This document shows, piece after piece, positions 1 to 7,239 of a stretch of 10,114 nucleotides of DNA. The translations under genes were made by a program, and so were the position numbers. The notes under the pieces were generated by a model, which was not told where the DNA came from, did not search any database, and was given only the letters and a program-made list of their open reading frames with translations. This DNA is from Gemmatimonadota bacterium (lineage in GTDB: Bacteria > GCA-2686955). The stretch spans positions 1-10,114 of the forward strand of contig JALXCG010000856.1 in NCBI GenBank assembly GCA_026991065.1, written 5' to 3'. How positions within the stretch are numbered: position 1 is the stretch's first letter; each line of letters starts with the position of its first letter.

Positions 1-392
1 GCAATGTAGTCAAGCTCTCTGGCGGCTTTCCGGTACCGGTCCCAACCCCGATCGCCCGCCCGATCACCGATCTCCTTTGGTATATGAAGTTGATTAACTC
101 CACATCGGAATCGCTGCAGCAGTTCCGGTTCTCCTGTCTCGCCTCCAACCGGCGCCTGCAGAAGGATCTCGGGGTGAAGCTGCAGCACTCTTCCGAGAGC
201 GCCCTGGTCACCGAGATCGATGCTTTGCGCATCCGCAAATACAACGGCAGTGAAGCCCCTCGGCGCAAAGCGCCACTCAGCGACGCGCTGCGCGAGTACT
301 ACCGGGATCGCGAACGCGCAGAGGAGGAGCGCATTCTGCGCATCACCAACCCAACGCGACGCACATCCTCTTCTGCGCCCACAATCTCTTGA
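1..392 (+). CDS. C-terminal part of an NAD-dependent epimerase/dehydratase-like (extended SDR) protein, partial
   Basis: The frame is open from the left edge (first full codon at position 3) to TGA at 390-392, giving about 129 residues of a protein whose N-terminus lies outside the window. The opening stretch (VVKLSGGFPVPVPTPIARPI, then DLLWYMKL) and the later SNRRLQKDLGVKLQHSS segment resemble the C-terminal substrate-binding part of extended short-chain dehydrogenases. Those proteins often end with a 'x-x-R-x-x-x-x-L-G-x-x-P-x-x-S' element followed by a helix. The NAD-binding Rossmann GxxGxxG motif and the YxxxK catalytic pair would be upstream and cannot be checked. The last 45 residues are rich in Arg and Glu and look like a charged tail. 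An internal ATG at 84 exists, but similarity continues upstream of it, so it is not the start. Its stop overlaps the next gene's TTG by four bases, so the two are probably co-translated. The family call rests on resemblance only; the substrate is unknown. Confidence 0.6.
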   Translation, partial: NVVKLSGGFPVPVPTPIARPITDLLWYMKLINSTSESLQQFRFSCLASNRRLQKDLGVKLQHSSESALVTEIDALRIRKYNGSEAPRRKAPLSDALREYYRDRERAEEERILRITNPTRRTSSSAPTIS

Positions 393-793
393 AACCATCA
401 ACGCGCATCGATTCCAGTCGGCGTCGCCGGGCCTGGTTGCCGGTTGCAGCGTGGGGCGTGATCGTGGCGATCGCCAACTCGGTCCCCAATCCTCCCGCGT
501 TACCCGAGAGCATCATCCCTCTCGACAAGCTGGTTCATTTCGGCGAGTATTTTGCGCTTGGATTTCTCCTCCTCCGCGCTGCAACAATCATCCGTTGGCG
601 GCGCGCTCTGCTCTGGGCGCTGATCATCGGTTTGAGCGTGGGGATCGCCGACGAACTGCATCAAGCCTACATTCCGACCCGTGTCCCCGATCCCGCGGAT
701 GCCACTGCGGATGGCGTAGGTGTGGCTTGCGGTGCATTCGCATTTATTCTGCTACGGCGCCGCGCCACGAAAAGTGAAGAAACCGAATCATGA
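389..793 (+). CDS. VanZ-like family membrane protein
   Basis: A small 134-residue integral membrane protein. A basic N-terminus (RRRR at 11-14) is followed by about four hydrophobic segments, near residues 16-30, 47-66, 72-88 and 107-123. It carries the conserved polar signature of the VanZ-like family: DKLVHFGEYFALG (46-58), DELHQ (88-92), then a 'P-T-R-x-x-D-x-x-D-x-x-A-D' stretch (96-108) leading into the last membrane helix. The family is named after VanZ, which gives low-level teicoplanin resistance, but most members, including short ones like this, have no established role and this one should not be called a resistance gene. The start is TTG at 389; no in-frame ATG exists upstream of the first membrane segment. 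There is no Shine-Dalgarno sequence, and the TTG overlaps the upstream stop as TTGA, so expression probably depends on translational coupling. Its own stop overlaps the aspS ATG (ATGA, 790-793). Confidence 0.85.
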   Translation: MKPSTRIDSSRRRRAWLPVAAWGVIVAIANSVPNPPALPESIIPLDKLVHFGEYFALGFLLLRAATIIRWRRALLWALIIGLSVGIADELHQAYIPTRVPDPADATADGVGVACGAFAFILLRRRATKSEETES

Positions 794-2568
794 CCAATAA
801 CTCATTTCGCACCCATCACGCCGGCGCGCTCCGCGCCGACCATGTCGATCAATCGGTTCTCTTGTCCGGCTGGGTGCATCGCCACCGCCACCACGGCGCA
901 TTGATCTTCTTCGATCTCCGCGACGGCAGCGGCTTGGTGCAAATCACCTGTGATCCGGCGCTCAGCCAGAGCGCACATGAGATCGCGGCGGGCTTGCATT
1001 CCGAATATGTCGTGCGCGTGGCCGGTCGTGTTCGACGCCGCCCTGACGCCAACCCCAATCTCGCTACCGGTGAGATCGAGGTTTTGGCGGACTCCATCGA
1101 GATCCTCAACCGCTGCGCCACGCTGCCGTTTCAGGTCGACACGGAAGGGGATGCGCCGCGCCCCGGTGAAGAGTTGCGCCTCGCCTACCGCTATCTGGAT
1201 CTCCGCAAGCCGGAAATGCGCGAATTGCTGGTTGTCCGCCACCGCGCCGTGCAGGCCATCCGCGAAAGCCTCAACAGTGCTGAGTTCTTCGAAATCGAAA
1301 CCCCGATCCTGATGAAGAGCACGCCCGAGGGCGCCCGCGATTTTCTTGTTCCCTCGCGCGTCAACACCGGCACCTTCTACGCTCTCCCACAGTCACCACA
1401 GCTGTACAAGCAGATCCTGATGGTGGCCGGCATGGAGCGCTACTACCAGATCGCCAAGTGTTTCCGTGACGAGGATATGCGCGCCGACCGGCAGCCCGAG
1501 TTCACGCAACTCGACCTGGAGATGAGTTTCGTCTCCCAGGAGGATGTGTTCCAGGTCACCGAAGCCTGCATCGCCGCAGCTGTTGAAACAACCCGCGGCA
1601 TCAAGATCGAGACCCCCTTCCCGCGTCTCACCTACGCAGAATCGATGGAGCGCTACGGCACCGATAAGCCCGACATCCGGTTCGGACTCGAGTTGGCGCG
1701 AATCAGTGACCTGGCTGCCGACTCCGGCTTCGGTGTCTTCCGCAACGCGGTCGCCGCAGGTGGGGTGGTGAAGGCGCTGCGGATCCCGGACGGAGCCAGT
1801 CGCTCGCGGAAGGCGATCGGGGAGTTGGAGAAGGTCGCCAAAGTCTATGGCGCAAAGGGACTGGCCTGGTTCAAGCTGAATGCCGGCCAGGCGACCGGCG
1901 GCATTGCCAAGTTTCTCACCGGCGCAGAAGTCACCGAAATCACCGCCCGAACCATGGCCGTAGATGGCGATGCGGTGGTCTTCGTCGCGGATACCGAGGC
2001 CACTGCCAACGCCGCCCTCGGCAACCTGCGCAACCAGGTCGGTCAAGAACTCGGGCTCACCTCACGCGACAAGTTGTGTTTCGTCTGGATCGTTGACTTC
2101 CCACTCTTCGAGGAGACCGAAGACGGCTGGGCTCCCCTGCATCACATGTTCACCCTGCCCAATCTCGCGGATCTGGAAAACCTGGAGACGTCACCCGGCT
2201 CTGCTCATGCGCAACTGTATGACCTGGTCCTGAACGGCTGGGAGCTGGGTTCCGGCTCCATCCGCTGCCACGATGCCGAAATCCAGCGGCGCATCATGCG
2301 TATCGTCGGAATGTCGGAGGAGGAAGCCGAGCGACGTTTCGGTTTTCTTCTGAAGGCCCTCGACTACGGCGCGCCGCCCCACGGTGGCATCGCCCTGGGG
2401 ATCGATCGCCTGGTCACACTGCTTGCCCCGCACGAGTGCAACATGCGCGACGTCATCGCCTTCCCCAAGACGCTTTCCGGCGTCTCCCTCATGGATGGCT
2501 GCCCCGCTCCGGTCGACCCGGAACAGTTGGAGGAGTTGGGCATCGCGATAGTCCGCCGGCAGGAGTAG
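790..2568 (+). CDS. aspS: Aspartate--tRNA ligase, bacterial type, probably non-discriminating (Asp/Asn)
   Basis: A 592-residue cytoplasmic class IIb aminoacyl-tRNA synthetase that charges tRNA-Asp with aspartate using ATP; the length is normal for bacterial AspRS. Domains in order: OB-fold anticodon-binding domain (about 1-115), catalytic core with motif 1 (about 165-180, ending in TPILMKSTPEGARDF), aspartate-site QSPQ (201-204), motif 2 (FRDEDMRADRQPEFTQ, 225-240), DKP (292-294), the bacterial GAD insertion (about 300-420), and motif 3 (GGIALGIDRL, 532-541, with the class II arginine at 540). Residue 35 is His in the loop HRHRHHGAL. At the equivalent position discriminating enzymes such as that of E. 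coli have Leu30, while non-discriminating enzymes such as that of Pseudomonas aeruginosa have His31. This predicts that it also makes Asp-tRNA-Asn for conversion by GatCAB; that is inference from one residue. The ATG at 790 overlaps the upstream stop by four bases, with only a weak purine-rich RBS. The stop is TAG, directly followed by TGA. Confidence 0.98.
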   Translation: MTNNSFRTHHAGALRADHVDQSVLLSGWVHRHRHHGALIFFDLRDGSGLVQITCDPALSQSAHEIAAGLHSEYVVRVAGRVRRRPDANPNLATGEIEVLADSIEILNRCATLPFQVDTEGDAPRPGEELRLAYRYLDLRKPEMRELLVVRHRAVQAIRESLNSAEFFEIETPILMKSTPEGARDFLVPSRVNTGTFYALPQSPQLYKQILMVAGMERYYQIAKCFRDEDMRADRQPEFTQLDLEMSFVSQEDVFQVTEACIAAAVETTRGIKIETPFPRLTYAESMERYGTDKPDIRFGLELARISDLAADSGFGVFRNAVAAGGVVKALRIPDGASRSRKAIGELEKVAKVYGAKGLAWFKLNAGQATGGIAKFLTGAEVTEITARTMAVDGDAVVFVADTEATANAALGNLRNQVGQELGLTSRDKLCFVWIVDFPLFEETEDGWAPLHHMFTLPNLADLENLETSPGSAHAQLYDLVLNGWELGSGSIRCHDAEIQRRIMRIVGMSEEEAERRFGFLLKALDYGAPPHGGIALGIDRLVTLLAPHECNMRDVIAFPKTLSGVSLMDGCPAPVDPEQLEELGIAIVRRQE

Positions 2569-2572
2569 TGAG

Positions 2573-3340
2573 TCAGTCGCCGCTCAGAATATTCCCCAAG
2601 ATCTCGCCGCCGAAGCCGGCGACCCCTTTCTGCTCTCCCCGTTTCCCAAATCGCGCTCCAGAAAGAACCCGGTCCGCAAGGCGGGAAAAGGGGAGACTCT
2701 GCAGATAGACCGTGCCGGGACCGGTCAGCGTGGCGAGAAAGAGCCCCTCACCGCCGAAAAGCGCGTTCTTGAATCCACCCACGAACTGAATGTCGTAGTT
2801 GACCGACGAGGTCAACCCGACCAGACAACCGGTATCGATGCGCAGTGTCTGGCCGGCCGCCAGATCTTTGCGAATGATGGTGCCGCCGGCATGGATGAAC
2901 GCACGACCGTCGCCGGTCAAGCGCTGCAAAATGAAGCCCTCGCCCCCAAAAAAGCCCGCCCCTAAACGCTTCGTGAACGCCACTTCGATCTCTATCCCCC
3001 TGGCGGCACAAAGAAACGAGTCTTTCTGACAGATAAACACACCGCCGACCTGATCCAACTCCAGGGGGATAATCTTGCCCGGATAGGGGGCGGCAAAAGC
3101 AACGTGGCTCTTGCCGCTACCGGTGTGGAGAAAAGTGGTGATAAAGAAGCTCTCCCCGGTGATCATCCGCTTGAACCCTTTGAAGAGTCCACCCCCGGTC
3201 GAGGTCTGCATCTGAATGCCATCTTCCATGTAGGACATGGTCCCCACTTCAGCCCGCACCCCCTCGCCCGGATCCAGCTCGATCTCGATCAACTGAATGT
3301 CATCTCCATAGATCCGGTAGTCAATCACATCTGCGGCCAT
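2573..3340 (-). CDS. AIM24 / TIGR00266 family protein
   Basis: A 255-residue protein with no signal peptide or membrane segment, built of repeated glycine-rich beta-strand units. Recognisable blocks are GGGLFKGFKRMITGESFF (about 49-66), a central GFFGGEGFILQRLTGDG element, and the C-terminal FGGEGLFLATLTGPG followed by VYLQSLPFSRLADR, which is the most diagnostic stretch of the TIGR00266 family. The fold is related to the mitochondrial inner-membrane protein Aim24 and resembles a tryptophan-RNA-binding attenuator-like beta barrel. No biochemical function is established for the bacterial members. The ATG at 3340 has a GGAGAG element about nine bases upstream, which supports the start. It lies 35 bases after the M23 peptidase stop on the same strand, so the two are probably co-transcribed. 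It ends 4 bases from the aspS stop, facing it. The family call is firm, but the role is unknown. Confidence 0.92.
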   Translation of the reverse strand: MAADVIDYRIYGDDIQLIEIELDPGEGVRAEVGTMSYMEDGIQMQTSTGGGLFKGFKRMITGESFFITTFLHTGSGKSHVAFAAPYPGKIIPLELDQVGGVFICQKDSFLCAARGIEIEVAFTKRLGAGFFGGEGFILQRLTGDGRAFIHAGGTIIRKDLAAGQTLRIDTGCLVGLTSSVNYDIQFVGGFKNALFGGEGLFLATLTGPGTVYLQSLPFSRLADRVLSGARFGKRGEQKGVAGFGGEILGNILSGD

Positions 3341-3375
3341 GATTCAGTGCTCTCCAACTCGGCGTGACCACCGAG

Positions 3376-4233
3376 CTAATCGACGATGGAATCCTCCGGC
3401 AAGAGATAGGACCAGGGATTGACCTTCTTGCCGTCACGGTGCACTTCATAGTGCACGTGGGAACTGGTGGATCGCCCGGTGGACCCAACCAAGGCGATCA
3501 CTTGCCCCCGTTCGACGAGATCTCCACGCTTGACGAGATTCTTGGAGTTGTGCGCGTAGGTAGTCACAATGCCATCACCGTGGTCGATCTTGATCTGGTT
3601 GCCATAGCCACCGTTGCGACCGGAGAAGATCACCTTTCCGGCGGCGGTAGCAACCACCTCCGTGCCAGCGGCGGCGGCAACATCGATTCCCCAGTGAAAG
3701 CTGCGACGGCCGGTAAACGGATCCTTGCGACGACCGAATGATGCTGTGATCCAGCCATTGGCGGGCAAGGTGGAGGGCATGTGCGCCCACTCACGATTCT
3801 TGTCGAGCAGCGCCGCCCTGATCTTGTCCATGTTGGCGGAAAGATCTCCTGTCGCCTCGGCCGTTCGCTCAAGACTGGTGCGCAGGATGGCCACTCGATC
3901 GGCCCCGCTGCTCCCCTCCGGAACTGGATAATCCAGCTCGCGCTCCTCTCCCGGTACACTCTCTCCAGGTTCAACGCCGGCCAAAACCATGAGTTCTGCC
4001 TCGGTGGCTCTTGCCTGAGCGAGATCAGCATCCACCTGCGCGAGTTGCACACACATGCGGTCCAGGGCGCTTTCCAAAGCGGCGTTTTCTTGACGCTCGG
4101 CGTAAAGCGCAGCCAGATAGTCGACCGCGCGCAGACCGCCAGCAAGGGTACAAAACAACACCGCCAGCGAGAGAACACCGAGCCCCCACTGACGCCGTTC
4201 GAGCACTGTGTGCATTGATAGCAAAGAACGCAT
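3376..4233 (-). CDS. Membrane-anchored M23 family (LytM-type) peptidoglycan endopeptidase
   Basis: A 285-residue envelope protein. A basic N-terminus and one hydrophobic segment (about 16-38) serve as an uncleaved anchor or signal. An Ala/Glu/Gln-rich probable coiled coil follows (about 44-85), then a Pro/Glu/Ser linker, a second helical stretch (about 110-147), and the M23 domain (about 155-278). The zinc and catalytic residues are all present: H180 and D184 (HWGID), H228 (TTYAH), and H259/H261 (SSHVHYEV). It should therefore be an active zinc endopeptidase that cuts peptide cross-links, unlike the degenerate LytM factors of the EnvC/NlpD type. The C-terminal NPWSYL is the usual family ending. 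The start at 4233 has only a weak RBS; an in-frame ATG at 4215 is an alternative and would remove six residues. It begins 64 bases after the RpoD-like sigma stop and may be in the same transcript. The AIM24-family gene follows it. Confidence 0.92.
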   Translation of the reverse strand: MRSLLSMHTVLERRQWGLGVLSLAVLFCTLAGGLRAVDYLAALYAERQENAALESALDRMCVQLAQVDADLAQARATEAELMVLAGVEPGESVPGEERELDYPVPEGSSGADRVAILRTSLERTAEATGDLSANMDKIRAALLDKNREWAHMPSTLPANGWITASFGRRKDPFTGRRSFHWGIDVAAAAGTEVVATAAGKVIFSGRNGGYGNQIKIDHGDGIVTTYAHNSKNLVKRGDLVERGQVIALVGSTGRSTSSHVHYEVHRDGKKVNPWSYLLPEDSIVD

Positions 4234-4297
4234 CTCTATAAGAAGTAATCAGGAGATCCCAAAAAACAAGTAATTTTGCGGCAATGAACTCGCGTTT

Positions 4298-5173
4298 TCA
4301 ATCATGAATAAAAAGATCCAGCTCTCTCTCCGTCGCCGTGGCGAGCAGCCGTGCAAGCGCTTTCGCCTTTATCTGCCGAATCCGCTCACGGGTCAACCCC
4401 AACTCCTTGCCGATCGCATCAAGAGTCTGGGTTTCGCCACTGCCGATGCCGAAATAGCGACGAACAATGAAAGCTTCACGCTCATTCAAGATCTCAAGCA
4501 GCGCCTCCACCTCCTCCGCCATCGCTTGATCCAGCAGCTCGGCGTCAACCTCCGCCTGCTCCTCGTCCACCAGCGTTTCCAGGAGTGCGCCATCGTCATT
4601 GCCGGTCCCCGGCGAATCCAAACTTACATGGCTGGTGGCGATGCGCCCCGAAGTCGCGACGATGTGCTCCTTTACTCCCATCTCCCCCGCCACCTCCGCC
4701 ACCGTCGGCTCGCGCTGCAACTCTTGCTCCAGCTTCTTGATCGTCTTGCCCATGTGGTAGATGTGGGCGACCCGATTGAGTGGAACCCGAACAATGCGCG
4801 ACTGGTCGGCAAGAGCCTGGAGAATCGACTGCCGAATCCACCAAACAGCGTAAGAGATAAACTTGAATCCACGACTTTCGTCAAAGCGCTCCGCGGCACG
4901 CATCAACCCCAGATTGCCCTCGTTGATCAGATCGCTCAGCGGAACGCCCTGCTTGGAATAGGACTTTGCAACATTCACCACAAACCGGAGGTTGCCCTCG
5001 ACCAAGCGGCTCAGCGCCTGCCGGTCACCCGCACGGATGCGCTTGGCAAGCTCAACCTCCTCGTCGCGGGTCAACAAGGGAATCCGGGCGATATCACGGA
5101 GATAAAGATCGAGCGCAGCGCTTTGTTGCCGGTCACGATCGGCTGTTTTGGCCAACGTTGCACCGCCCCCCAC
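4298..5173 (-). CDS. RNA polymerase sigma factor, RpoD/SigA family, short form lacking region 1.1
   Basis: A sigma-70 protein of 291 residues from the chosen start. Region 1.2 (ALDLYLRDIARIPLLTRDEE, about 20-39) leads into region 2 (about 56-126), which contains GNLRFVVNVAKSY, the core-binding DLINEGNLGLMRAAERFD, and the -10 recognition helix YAVWWIRQSILQALADQSR. Region 3 follows (about 128-200), then region 4 (about 222-277) with the -35 helix TLDAIGKELGLTRERIRQIK. The acidic region 1.1 and the non-conserved insert of E. coli RpoD are absent. This matches either the short primary sigma of Bacteroidetes-like lineages (about 290 residues) or a group 2 sigma, and the window cannot decide between them. 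The open frame continues to an ATG at 5407 (369 residues), but the extra 78 residues are Ser/Arg-rich, match nothing in the family, and cross three hairpins. I prefer GTG 5173, which has GGAG five bases upstream; TTG 5155 is another option. The protease gene lies upstream and the M23 gene downstream. Confidence 0.9.
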   Translation of the reverse strand: MGGGATLAKTADRDRQQSAALDLYLRDIARIPLLTRDEEVELAKRIRAGDRQALSRLVEGNLRFVVNVAKSYSKQGVPLSDLINEGNLGLMRAAERFDESRGFKFISYAVWWIRQSILQALADQSRIVRVPLNRVAHIYHMGKTIKKLEQELQREPTVAEVAGEMGVKEHIVATSGRIATSHVSLDSPGTGNDDGALLETLVDEEQAEVDAELLDQAMAEEVEALLEILNEREAFIVRRYFGIGSGETQTLDAIGKELGLTRERIRQIKAKALARLLATATERELDLFIHD

Positions 5174-5178
5174 CGCAA

Positions 5179-5182
5179 CTCC
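5179..5182 (-). promoter_or_regulatory. Ribosome binding site deciding the RpoD-like sigma start
   Basis: On the minus strand GGAG lies five bases before GTG at 5173-5171. The ATG at 5407 that opens the longest frame has no purine-rich element before it. This, and the lack of family similarity in the first 78 codons of the long frame, is the reason for the shorter gene model. Confidence 0.5.
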
Positions 5183-5297
5183 GGCGATAAAGGTGATCGC
5201 TGCCCCGGTCTTCTCACCACACTTCAGCGCAACACAGTGCTGGCCGCGCCGGGAAGAACGAGTCCTGGTGAGAAAGCCGGGGTAACTGGAAATCGTT

Positions 5298-5396
5298 CCC
5301 CGCGCAGCCGCGCGGGATACATCTCTGGAGCCTTCGCTGCCCCGCGAGACCCGACTCTCGGCAAGGCGGGCGCCGTCCACGGACGCCACCCGCCTT
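5298..5396 (-). promoter_or_regulatory. Hairpin-rich upstream region (probable leader) of the RpoD-like sigma gene
   Basis: The stretch between the protease stop (5490) and the sigma start (5173) holds no convincing gene but three inverted repeats in a row. Hairpin I spans 5363-5396 with 16-base arms (14 of 16 pair) around a 2-base centre. Hairpin II spans 5345-5360, CGAGA and TCTCG around six bases. Hairpin III spans 5298-5315, CCCGCGC and GCGCGGG around four bases. If transcription starts upstream, the mRNA would carry a folded leader of more than 200 bases. It matches no riboswitch class that I can recognise. I see no promoter motif clear enough to call in 5174-5489. Confidence 0.4.
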
Positions 5397-5399
5397 TTT
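5363..5399 (+). terminator. Hairpin with T-tract reading on the + strand (possible antisense terminator)
   Basis: The 5363-5378 and 5381-5396 arms form a GC-rich stem (14 of 16 pairs). On the plus strand it is followed by TTTTT at 5395-5399, the shape of a rho-independent terminator. On the minus strand, where the genes are, the T-run becomes an A-run before the stem, so it would not work well as the terminator of the protease gene. No plus-strand gene lies upstream that it would obviously serve. It could stop antisense transcription, or the T-run could be chance. Confidence 0.3.
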
Positions 5400-5489
5400 C
5401 TAGTCATCGGAAGATCGAAGCATTCCCTTGCGTTACGATTTCGAGCGATCTCACGAGGCGATCCCTACGCAACAATCGAACGCCATTCG

Positions 5490-6962
5490 CTACTTGCGGC
5501 TTAGCGCGAAGTAGCGCTGACCGCCACCGGGCAAGTAGACATAAACGGCGATCGCGCGCTTGCTCTCATCCTTCTTCAGCGCCTTTCGTGCCTTGTGGTA
5601 GTCGCGCAGATCATCGATTTCGTATTCGCCGAGCTTCTGGATCACATAGCCGGGCCGCAATCCCGCGTGGGAGGCCTCGGACCCGGGAGCAACCGAGACA
5701 ATCAACACACCGTGGTCAACATCCACGCCCAAGGCTTCCGCTTCCGGCGAATCAAGACCGACCACATCCAGTCCCAACCAGCCACCGCCACTCTTGGTAT
5801 CCGCCGCCACTTGCTGGGAGTCATCCATCTTGCCGAGCTTCACTTTGATCCGCTTGCGCTCGCCATCCCGCATCACCACAACTTCGGCTTTGCTGCCGAT
5901 CTCGGATCTGCCGACCATGCGCTGGAGCTTGGGCACCGAGGTCACCTTCTGACCATCAAACTCGACAATGACATCTCCCTCACGAAGCCCCGCGTCCTTG
6001 GCCGGACCGTCATCCATCAGCCCCGAGATCAAGACCCCGGTGGCTTCGTCCAAGCCCAAGGCTTCAGCCATCTTGCCGTCCACCGCCTGGATATTGACTC
6101 CAAGGAATGCCCGTCGCACCTCGCCGTATTCTTTCAGATCCCCCAGGACCTCTTTGACCAGGTTGATCGGAATGGCAAAGCCGATGCCCACATTTACACC
6201 GGAAGGCGAATTGATCGCGGAATTGATGCCAATGACCTCACCGCGCACGTTGACCAAAGGCCCCCCCGAGTTTCCGGGATTGATCGCCGCATCGGTCTGG
6301 ATGTAGTCCTGGATGGCGGGAGAGCGGGAAGCAAACTGCAGCGAACTCCGGTCGCACGCACTCACGATTCCCAGAGTCACCGTCCCGGCAAAACGGGAAA
6401 AGGGATTGCCAATGGCAATCGCGAGTTCTCCAACACGCAGGGTCGAGGAGTCACCCAGTTTCGCCGGCGTGATCTTGCCCTCGGGATCCACCTTCAGCAG
6501 CGCCAAATCGGTACTCGGATCGGCGCCGACCACTTCAGCGGTGAACTCTCTGTCATCATGCGTTGTCACAATCACCTCATCGGCGTCTTCGATGACGTGA
6601 TTGTTGGTCAGCAGATAGCCATCCTCGCTGATGAAGAAGCCGGAGCCGAGTGAAGTGGCCTCGCGCTGATCCGGCAGTTCCTGCATGCGCCGCCGAAACA
6701 TGTCCTCCCATCCCGGAATCATGAACGGGGGATGCTGAAAGTTCCTGTCCACCTTTTCAATGTGCGTGGCGCTGATATTCACCACCGAGGGCAGTACGTT
6801 TTCCGCGGCGGACGCCAGCGCATCACTAAGAGCCTCCGCCGCGCTGTAGTCGGGGTTGTTGCCCGTTGCGAAGGCAGTGCCGCCTACCGTGCCGATGGTG
6901 CCGGTGATAGCGGCCAGAGCGATCGCGGTCGCGATCCACCGTGAACCTGTTTCCTTTTTCAT
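5490..6962 (-). CDS. Do family periplasmic serine endoprotease (DegP/DegQ/HtrA-like)
   Basis: A 490-residue exported protease that degrades or refolds damaged envelope proteins; the length is normal for DegP/DegQ. The N-terminus MKKETGSRW plus a hydrophobic stretch (about 10-32) ending near AFA is a Sec signal peptide. The trypsin-like domain (about 50-280) has an intact triad: H122 (TNNHVIED), D152 (STDLALLKV) and S232 in NPGNSGGPL, with the oxyanion loop present. Two PDZ domains follow, at about 285-378 (starting RRAFLGV) and 395-486 (starting GWLGLDV), as in DegP/DegQ rather than the single-PDZ DegS. The segment at 72-100, rich in Pro, Phe and Arg/Glu, corresponds to the LA loop. The ATG at 6962 has GGAG seven bases upstream. 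The gene lies 277 bases after fliA and probably has its own promoter; I could not identify a sigma-E-type motif there. The two symbols degP and degQ cannot be told apart here, so none is given. Confidence 0.97.
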   Translation of the reverse strand: MKKETGSRWIATAIALAAITGTIGTVGGTAFATGNNPDYSAAEALSDALASAAENVLPSVVNISATHIEKVDRNFQHPPFMIPGWEDMFRRRMQELPDQREATSLGSGFFISEDGYLLTNNHVIEDADEVIVTTHDDREFTAEVVGADPSTDLALLKVDPEGKITPAKLGDSSTLRVGELAIAIGNPFSRFAGTVTLGIVSACDRSSLQFASRSPAIQDYIQTDAAINPGNSGGPLVNVRGEVIGINSAINSPSGVNVGIGFAIPINLVKEVLGDLKEYGEVRRAFLGVNIQAVDGKMAEALGLDEATGVLISGLMDDGPAKDAGLREGDVIVEFDGQKVTSVPKLQRMVGRSEIGSKAEVVVMRDGERKRIKVKLGKMDDSQQVAADTKSGGGWLGLDVVGLDSPEAEALGVDVDHGVLIVSVAPGSEASHAGLRPGYVIQKLGEYEIDDLRDYHKARKALKKDESKRAIAVYVYLPGGGQRYFALSRK

Positions 6963-7114
6963 TGTTCAACTCCGTCAAAAGAGGCTGTTGCGGAAGCTGT
7001 TTTGTCCCCGCAGAATCGCTACGCCAATCGCTGCTTGGTGGCTTGCTGTAATTCACTGCGCAAACCACCGGATCAGCCGCGCGCGTTTGAGTCTTCCTGC
7101 AATACACTGTGAAG

Positions 7115-7131
7115 ACCCCGGGGTTCCGGAA
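7115..7131. promoter_or_regulatory. Two abutting palindromes upstream of the protease gene (possible operator)
   Basis: In the 277-base gap between fliA and the protease gene there is a perfect 10-base palindrome ACCCCGGGGT (7115-7124). It shares its last base with a perfect 8-base palindrome TTCCGGAA (7124-7131). They lie about 155-170 bases before the protease ATG. Such a site could bind a dimeric regulator, but short GC palindromes also occur by chance in GC-rich DNA. I see no other supportable control element in this gap apart from the hairpin at 7181-7216. Confidence 0.2.
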
Positions 7132-7180
7132 TTTGCCTGCCGCTGCTGACGCAAACGCTACACGTTCTTAAAGCACGGAA

Positions 7181-7216
7181 TCGCACAGGGGCAATGAAAT
7201 CAAAGCCCATGTGCGA
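7181..7216 (-). terminator. Strong hairpin just after fliA, possible terminator
   Basis: Arms 7181-7192 and 7205-7216 pair in 11 of 12 positions around a 12-base loop. On the minus strand the stem starts 24 bases after the fliA stop codon, a typical place for a terminator. The tail that follows is TTCCGTGCTTT rather than a clean T-run, so intrinsic termination may be weak. It could instead protect the mRNA 3' end. Confidence 0.4.
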
Positions 7217-7239
7217 AAACTCACCGGCCGCGAAAACAA

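Noticed and set aside
220-777. 185-codon open frame on the + strand overlapping the SDR end and the VanZ-like gene
   Set aside because: The Arg/Ser/Pro-rich product has no membrane or family signature; the VanZ-like frame in the same DNA has a clear motif set.
1393-2046. 217-codon open frame on the - strand inside aspS
   Set aside because: It is antisense to the AspRS catalytic core and is explained by codon bias.
4304-5848. 514-codon open frame on the + strand, across the sigma factor and protease genes
   Set aside because: It is antisense to two well-recognised genes, has the Arg/His/Pro/Leu-rich composition of a shadow frame in GC-rich coding DNA, and shows no domain.
5595-6653. 352-codon open frame on the + strand opposite the Do protease
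   Set aside because: It mirrors the protease codons, its product resembles no family, and the protease triad on the other strand is intact.
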